This document shows positions 58,022-64,000 of a stretch of 64,000 nucleotides of DNA, piece after piece. Numbering within the stretch: position 1 is the stretch's first letter; each line of letters opens with the position of its first letter. Below the pieces are notes generated by a model. It was not told the DNA's origin, did not search any database, and was given only the letters and a program-made list of their open reading frames with translations. The position numbers and the translations under genes were made by a program. The DNA comes from Cladorhizidae sp. MBARI D1340-BT2 (lineage: Eukaryota > Porifera > Demospongiae > Poecilosclerida > Cladorhizidae), in the NCBI GenBank assembly GCA_028752905.1, contig JAQNBH010000010.1:13597984-13661983 (forward strand), written 5' to 3'.

Positions 58022-59428
58022 TTACCACATTTTACAGGCACTTACAAAATGCACATGCGCCATATATATATATTTATTTATTTATAGTCTAAAACTTCCA
58101 ATTTGGCCAGTGCAAGAAGTCAAGCTGTAGGCCATATCTGATACAATAACCCACAGAATGAGGTGTTGAAAAATCGTTGGCACAAGAGAAGGATCCCGTA
58201 ATCCATTCATAAGTCTGTCTTGACATGGTAGGAAGAGACGTGAAGTGGAACACTTTGAAGCTACAAACTTGTAATAACTTCATTCCTGTATAGCTTACTC
58301 TCAACCTAGCTGTGATTGGAAACATTGATGAGGATAAATGGGATGGGATAGTGATGAAGAGTTGTGACCTCATTAAGTAACTCATACTCCATGCACAGGT
58401 GCTGTTTGCTGAATTTTTTAAATTGTTAGGGAGAAGATCTTACAAAGGTCGAATAATCGCAACTTAATCATGTCACCAAACTTATCTAAGTGGTGATCAA
58501 TCATACAGTGAACATAAGCAGTTCTTCAGTCTCTAGTAATATCTGGTAGCATGAGCTGGCTCAGTATTTGAGAACTTGAGAATGGTTTTGGATTGATACT
58601 CTTAGACAGAGATATCGATCAAATAAAATGGTCTGAGGATCAACCAGGTTGTGTTGGAGTGCTAGATACCATCACTGACCACCAAAAGAGTTTCTAAATG
58701 TTTACAAAGATCACATCATTACTGAAACTGGCTTGATTAACAAAATTAACGAAATGAAACTGCCAAAGGATCATTGTTTTAGATTTGCAACATCAGCATG
58801 GTATGATAATGAATTAGCTTAAGCTTCTGGTGGTGCACATGAAAGAGTGCAATGCGAATTAATGTGATTGGCTGAGTGAAAGGATCATTGTGTCCTATAT
58901 GATGAGAAACAGAAGTCTGCCTTATCTGCCAATGCCAAGAGACTGAGTGTGATAAGTGCTTAAGTAATGAGGTGTATTTGGAATGAGTTGTAGAGAAGAT
59001 ATTTAAATCATGTGAATGATGTTGATGTTAGAGAAGAGGATTAAAAATGTTAATACTTTTTGGGTACATCTTTTTATGGTCATGTAAACCCATGAAGTCT
59101 TAAGAGACAGTCTTGTGCTCGTGTTAAAAAGATAATTGGAAGTGAGAGATGTATCCAAGCAACTGATAAGATGACTTGATGTCATTATCTGTTAGGAACT
59201 CCCAGAGACTTTTGAGCCTCTCTGACTCCATCAACAATATTTACTTTTGAGCTTATCAAAGAGTATTACATATAAAATATGCAGGAAATGATTAAACTAT
59301 TTCTTAGGAGGCAACACTGCTAGTAATTAGAGAGCTACCATGTAGCATCATTTCTTGAGGCAAATGAACCTTAACCTGAAAGAAGAACCACAGTTTGGAG
59401 TTCATGAGCAGAACACATGAAACTTAGA
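58022..59428. other. Copy B-specific ~1.4-kb insertion in intron 3
   Basis: Absent from copy A, where GGGGACAATTCT joins directly to GAGACATGATATG (about 14,260-14,280). Contains a minus-strand open frame at 58,089-58,385 (98 codons, with several Cys and Trp) that I do not recognise. No terminal repeats seen. Probably an unclassified mobile insert, or sequence lost from copy A. Confidence 0.55.
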
Positions 59429-59584
59429 GACATGATATGTATGTCGATGACTCTAGGATGTTTAATATTTGAAGTCAAATTAGTCGGTAACAGAGCTTTG
59501 TTTTTGATGGGAGATGAAAATATAGTTTCTACGGTAAAAAGACTTTTTAATTCAGCTTTTTGATCCTTGTGCTACAATAAAATA

Positions 59585-59765
59585 AACATCGATGATGTAA
59601 ATGTTATAGGATATTAATAGTAAATTATGTATAGTGTTATAGGACATTAATAATGAACGATGTATATGTTATAGGACATTAATAATGGATGATGTATAGT
59701 GTTATAGGACATTAATAATGAACGATATAGTATTATAATGAATAATGAATGATGTATAGTGATGG
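59585..59765. repeat. VNTR upstream of HRM exon, copy B
   Basis: About five GTTATAGGACATTAATAATG-type units against about three in copy A (14,430-14,545). Confidence 0.7.
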
Positions 59766-59871
59766 AGGACAATAACACTATCAGCTGTAACATCAGCCAT
59801 CCCTCTTTAACAAAAAACGCATTACAACATTGTGATGGACACCACAATTATCTAACCTTCCAATTCTACAG

Positions 59872-60083
59872 GTTCAGGGTTTTGTACTGCCGAAAAAACT
59901 GTGCATTTGAATTTTAGCTATTCTTGGGAGAAAACTGAGGTTGGAAGCATCAATAGCATGCCATGTAACTTCACCTCCGATGTGGCTACCAGGCAATGTG
60001 GTCTTGGTGGAGTGTGGTCACAACCAAATATTTCACTCTGTGAGAGAGCAGACAATATCATCAGCCAAGTCCTCACTGTAGCT
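59872..60083 (+). CDS. aGPCR copy B exon 4: HRM domain
   Basis: Intact frame and splice sites with all Cys retained. Three base changes from copy A (Val to Met, Leu to Phe, one silent). Confidence 0.75.
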
Positions 60084-61066
60084 GTAAGTGGAGATGAGTT
60101 GTAATAATTCCAACAGTGGTTCAAATGTTTGTACATGAGTATTATTTAAGGCCAATTGCTAAAACTTCAACCTTACAGACAATTATAAATGATGTCAAAT
60201 GCAAGAATCTATGTAGTAAAGAACTTGGACAATTATATCCCATAATAGGCAAATAACACTTGATAATAGTCACACAACATAATATGTCACGCTCATTACA
60301 TCATTAAATGATAGCAAATGCCCACAGTGAAAATTTTAGATATTTGAAAGAAAACTTTAGAATTTTAGAAAACAAATTGTAGTAAATGAGCTACTCTCAC
60401 AACTGACTCTTATCAAGCTTGGATGGTTGCATTATAAACCTGTTGGGGATTCTCTGCCTGAAGGTCACCCCTGACAAGATTCCAAAATACAGGCACAATG
60501 AGAATATTCTGAATCCCATGCAAACACATGAAACACTTAGCAAGTAAACACTAGAACATCAAACAATTAAGTTGGCCAGATCTATTTGGCCAAGTCATGG
60601 TGTGGAGACCATGTATGGTCAGACCTAAGTACACAGCTGGTAGCCAGGGAGCCAGTTGCTGAGCTAGGTTTGTTGCTCAGAAAGTGGTAGAGTATATGTT
60701 AGTGTGTGAAGATTTGTCACAGAGCATTACTCAAATCCTGGTAGGATTACTTGGTGTGGCATAAACTAACCTTAATCATCCACAAAACCTTCTATAATTT
60801 AGGCTTATATCAGAGCATTATGGTCAAATCTTTATGTCCTCAGTGTAATTTCGCATTAACACTGTTTTGCAAATGACACATTTTTACTTAGAGCCTGTTC
60901 TAAAATAGAACAAACAAGAAATCAATTACAATTGTAATTATGGAAGTCAGAGCTCTCAGATATGCCCAAATATATATATATTAAACATTCTGGCAAATAT
61001 TGTAGAATTGTATTCGATTTAAATAAATATGGCAATAAGGTCTTTCTTCCCCCCACTTGTTTTTAG
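60084..61066. other. Intron 4 of aGPCR copy B, no gene
   Basis: Collinear with copy A 14,864-15,810 apart from small indels. No domain or structured repeat noted. Confidence 0.5.
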
Positions 61067-61234
61067 GTAACCTTGCAGACAGTAGAAGGTCAACTTCAAA
61101 ATGTTGTATTAGCCCTGCGAATAACTGAAGCTGATGTAGTCCAGCAGACAACAAATGTTCTGGTTATGGTGGAAAGCTTCTTGACTTCAGTGCGCAATTT
61201 GTTTGTAAGCAATACCACTGTCATCACATTCCCA
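61067..61234 (+). CDS. aGPCR copy B exon 5: GAIN start
   Basis: 168 nt, phase 0 on both sides, open. Two replacements (Gly to Glu, Ile to Val) and one silent change from copy A. Confidence 0.75.
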
Positions 61235-63389
61235 GTAAGTATGTATCAGTAGTATAACAATATTTGCTTAAAGGAATTTAATTTAAAACTCGTTTTTCTC
61301 AAAATGAATGCTTCAAGCCTCTAGCATTCAGGCTTTCATAACTTTTCTTCTGAATGGAAATAAGTGATGATTTGAGTTCCAAAATATAGGCATTGCTTTG
61401 TTCTTTCACCTGGTATGAATAACTACATAAGACCCCTTTTCTCAGATCCTATCAGATATCTATTTCCCCTCAAAGTCCATTGAAGGAGAGGCAGGGGTTG
61501 GTGTCATGATAGTTTTACAAAGGTCTTATAATCAGAACTGTACACTTCTGGTAGTTGGAGAATGCTTGGTTGTGTTTAAAATCTAGAGATATACCAAAGC
61601 TTCACCTAGTAACTCTCATGAAAGTTTATTTTTGTCTTTTCAGAAGTGAGAGAGCGCAACCATGCCAAAACTTTCTCAGATTCTGTTCACAAAGAACTTA
61701 CAGGATACTTTCTAGACAAGATGACATAATAACGTCTAGAAGTTTTCTAAGTCTTTGTTAGAGGACAAGAACCCTTGCTAGATTCTACAAAATTTGAACA
61801 ATCTCCAACTACCAGGAAGTGTACAGTTGCCACAATTGCACTAATTTGTAATTTAGCCAACAACATTTGTTAGGTCATAACTTTTTTGGCACAGTTAATT
61901 TTTGAAGATAACCTGATTCATGATATACTTTATGAGGCTAGTAAGTCTGTACAGTGTATGTATATAGCCTGATCACCATGAAAATCCTAAATTACAGAGT
62001 GCCTCTAAACACTTCACATTCAGATGTTGCATAACAGAAGCAAAAAAATATATAAGTGCGATATTTTTCAGAATACCACATGAAATGGGAGGTGAATAAG
62101 GATTTATTTTACTGAAAATCAAGAGTCACTGGGAAACATTGCTGAATAACTTGACCGAACAACAACAACAATTCCTGCTCCTGATGTGCTTATGTGTTTC
62201 TGTTACACAAGCATACAAACTGTAATTTTAGAGGATTTGCAAGGAGATCATGGTCGGGTTGATATTATCATCACTGTGCAAGGCATTGGTACCTCATAAT
62301 GTTCATTATTGGAAAGCACTTGAAAGAAGTTATGTTCTGGCACTTAAATTAGAGAGAATTGTTTTACAAATTAAGGGTACGTTTTATTGTTAATTATACA
62401 TCCCCTAATTATTTTTGGTAATGCAAACTGCACAATACTCTAGTGTACCCAAATATAATTCTCATGCATATATATACTTCCGAACTCAATTTATGCCATT
62501 AAGCAATGTGTCCTATGTAAAACCTACTCAGGTTTCGTGTGTTATAACAGTAATCATGTGTTTCTAAAGGCATATATAGAGGAGAAATTATTGAAAATAC
62601 AATTGAGCTGTATCTGCAAACACCACACACAATATCTCAAGCCATACATACCCAGCTCATCTATTCTGGTAGTGGGTGGATCACTAAAATATGGAGGACC
62701 ACCACTGTACAGCAGGAGAATTGGAAATAATGTATTTAATATGATCAAATATTTAACACTTGGCTAATATATGTTCATAACTTTTTAAGGGTAATCTTAA
62801 TATTGGTGAAAATTACTGCATGATGTGCTGGCTAGTGACATGAGAAACAACTGCTTTATTAAGGGATAAATAAGAAGAGAGGTGGGTGTGTGTCATCACT
62901 CTCCTAATTCTGCTTCTAGATGATGACCTAGGTATATCCATAACCATAAGTATGAATGACTCATACATGCAAATACAGCTACAAACAGTCAGAAACAATG
63001 CATATATGACAGGGTATTCAAAGCTATATACACTCACATAAAATATTCACAACATATATAATATTCAGGACCAAATGCGCACAATCAGATAAAATACAAT
63101 TAATGACAGTTAATGATATTTCTGCTGATGCAGTGGCAGTGAATATAATTAAAACAAATCCAGTCATGCATGCATCATGTCTCGAAACTAACAAGCATTG
63201 AATTGTACAAACCTAAATATATTGCTGGGACAAGGTAATGAATTTTTAACACAAATGGAGTAAGGTAGCAATTATAGCTCATGTATTTATAACTTTTGTT
63301 GAGAATAGCAATTTCGATGGCTCTGGCCAGTTTGCATAAATATGCTGTAAATACTATTTATGGAGCACTCCTTCTCTTCACCTATATAG
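61235..63389. other. Intron 5 of aGPCR copy B
   Basis: Shorter than in copy A because the ~2.5-kb block at 16,007-18,526 is missing. Private insertions of about 200 bp (about 62,075-62,270) and about 230 bp (about 62,404-62,640) occur. No coding domain recognised. Confidence 0.5.
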
Positions 63390-63472
63390 GTAATGATGGA
63401 AATAGTGAATATTATAAGTTCACTCTTGCAATGGGCAGCTAATCTGTTCAAGCAAACGGGTACATCTTCCAG
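63390..63472 (+). CDS. aGPCR copy B exon 6: GAIN
   Basis: 83 nt, same splice sites as copy A, one replacement (Glu to Ala). Confidence 0.7.
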
Positions 63473-63535
63473 GTTAGTTGCTCAATTAGCAAGGGAAAGT
63501 GTTTAGTAACATTTCACTACCATCATTTTTCACAG

Positions 63536-63641
63536 GATCATTTTGTCCTCTGAGGCCCTGGCTGCACAATATGCTCAAAGTTTGCTTGTCAATCAATCCA
63601 TTACACTATCAGCAGATAACTTTATCCTTGTGGCAGAAAAT
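63536..63641 (+). CDS. aGPCR copy B exon 7: GAIN
   Basis: 106 nt, same borders. Arg to Thr and one silent change. Confidence 0.7.
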
Positions 63642-63696
63642 GTAAGCTAACATAATTATACAAGTCTGTTTTTAAATCTAATATTTCTTTTTATAG

Positions 63697-63748
63697 TTAC
63701 CATTAAAGACACTGCAGTAACTTGATCGGTCTATTTCTTTGAAAAAAG
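63697..63748 (+). pseudogene. aGPCR copy B exon 8: nonsense codon
   Basis: Reads L-P-L-K-T-L-Q and then TAA at 63,718-63,720 (TCA in copy A). Splice sites and 52-nt length are conserved, so this is a point nonsense change in the GAIN domain. Confidence 0.8.
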
Positions 63749-63925
63749 GTATTATATATTTAATTATGTATACATAAGTTATTTTGAACTTGTTGGAATT
63801 ATAATCACAAATATCTATGCCTTTCCTTTTATCATAAATTGAAATTCTGAAACTATAATAAGCAAATAAATTTTATTACTGTATGATTCTTGGTCATTTA
63901 ACAATTCTTAACAATCATGATGAAG

Positions 63926-64000
63926 ATGTAGCTGGTGATCTAGCGGCTTCGATAATACTGCCATCAAGTGCTTTTGCCAACATCAGTGACCAAACTCAAG
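63926..64000 (+). CDS. aGPCR copy B exon 9 (5' part, cut by window end)
   Basis: Begins as copy A exon 9 (A-G-D-L-A-A-S-I), here with a silent or Ile-preserving change, open to the window edge. Acceptor at 63,926 or 63,932. Confidence 0.6.

Larger units (their letters stand above)
45863..64000. repeat. Tandem segmental duplication, copy B (5' half of aGPCR paralogue)
   Basis: Direct, same-orientation second copy of the sequence beginning at position 1. It keeps intron sequence, minisatellites and the dead RT fragment as well as exons, so it is a DNA-level duplication and not a retrocopy. It lacks the TIR element of copy A at 2,703-4,345 and the pogo-like element at 5,815-6,262. It has private insertions near 52,853, 58,022, 62,075 and 62,400. 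Confidence 0.95.
48733..64000 (+). pseudogene. Adhesion GPCR, copy B (5' nine exons; truncated by window), disrupted
   Basis: Same exon order and phases as copy A. Exons: 48,733-48,926; 54,526-55,159; 56,472-56,495; 59,872-60,083; 61,067-61,234; 63,390-63,472; 63,536-63,641; 63,697-63,748; and from 63,926 or 63,932 past the window end. Exon 2 is 634 nt instead of 635: one T is missing in GGATGGACCC (near 54,634), shifting the frame. Exon 8 has TAA at 63,718-63,720 where copy A has TCA (Ser). All splice sites seen are intact. GPS and 7TM exons lie beyond the window, so their state is unknown. Confidence 0.8.

Overview
The window looks like animal nuclear DNA, most likely from a sponge (demosponge). 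The reasons are AT-rich sequence with many TAGCTA-type runs, an intron-rich adhesion G-protein-coupled receptor (aGPCR) gene, a THAP / SWIM-finger gene pair of a kind I associate with sponges and cnidarians, and several eukaryotic transposon classes. The species is an inference. I see no bacterial gene, rRNA, tRNA or CRISPR array.

The dominant structure is a large direct tandem duplication. Position 1 onward aligns base for base with 45,863 onward. Copy A (1 to at least 25.6 kb) holds a whole aGPCR gene of 14 recognisable exons: signal peptide, an unrecognised N-terminal domain with a faint reelin-like motif, a hormone-receptor (HRM) domain, a GAIN domain with an intact GPS, a seven-helix domain and a C-tail. 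Copy B (45,863 to the window end) holds the first nine exons of the paralogue and runs off the end. Both copies look broken. Copy A has two in-frame TAA codons in the TM5-TM7 exon, one replacing the Gln expected in the TM7 motif. Copy B has a 1-base deletion in exon 2 and an in-frame TAA in a GAIN exon. A hand count over six comparable exons (815 nt) gives 14 differences, mostly amino-acid changing, as expected for relaxed constraint.

The copies also differ by insertions that act as natural empty/filled-site pairs. Copy A alone has a TIR element with a THAP gene and a broken SWIM-finger gene (2.7-4.3 kb), a pogo/Tigger-like element with a DNA-binding HTH reading frame (5.8-6.3 kb), and about 2.5 kb of extra intron sequence (16.0-18.5 kb). 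Copy B alone has insertions at about 52.85, 58.0 and 62 kb.

The spacer between the two receptor genes (25.7-45.9 kb) is a transposon graveyard. In order it holds paired hairpins (26.14-26.28 kb), an internally deleted Ty3/gypsy element on the minus strand (27.0-28.7 kb), a piggyBac pseudogene (31.2-32.5 kb), and a 5' LTR-PBS-gag-protease-integrase-RT(start) element cut off by a long ATT microsatellite (33.3-38.0 kb). These are followed by a Penelope-like fragment (38.2-39.0 kb), a 470-bp foldback element (39.03-39.50 kb), and a second decayed LTR element (about 40.0-46.5 kb) whose integrase is split by a degenerate hAT (ZMYM1-like) transposon. In both LTR elements integrase lies before reverse transcriptase, the order of the Gmr1-type Ty3/gypsy lineage. 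The second of these elements carries the left end of the visible duplication, so the duplication may have been recombined through retroelement sequence.
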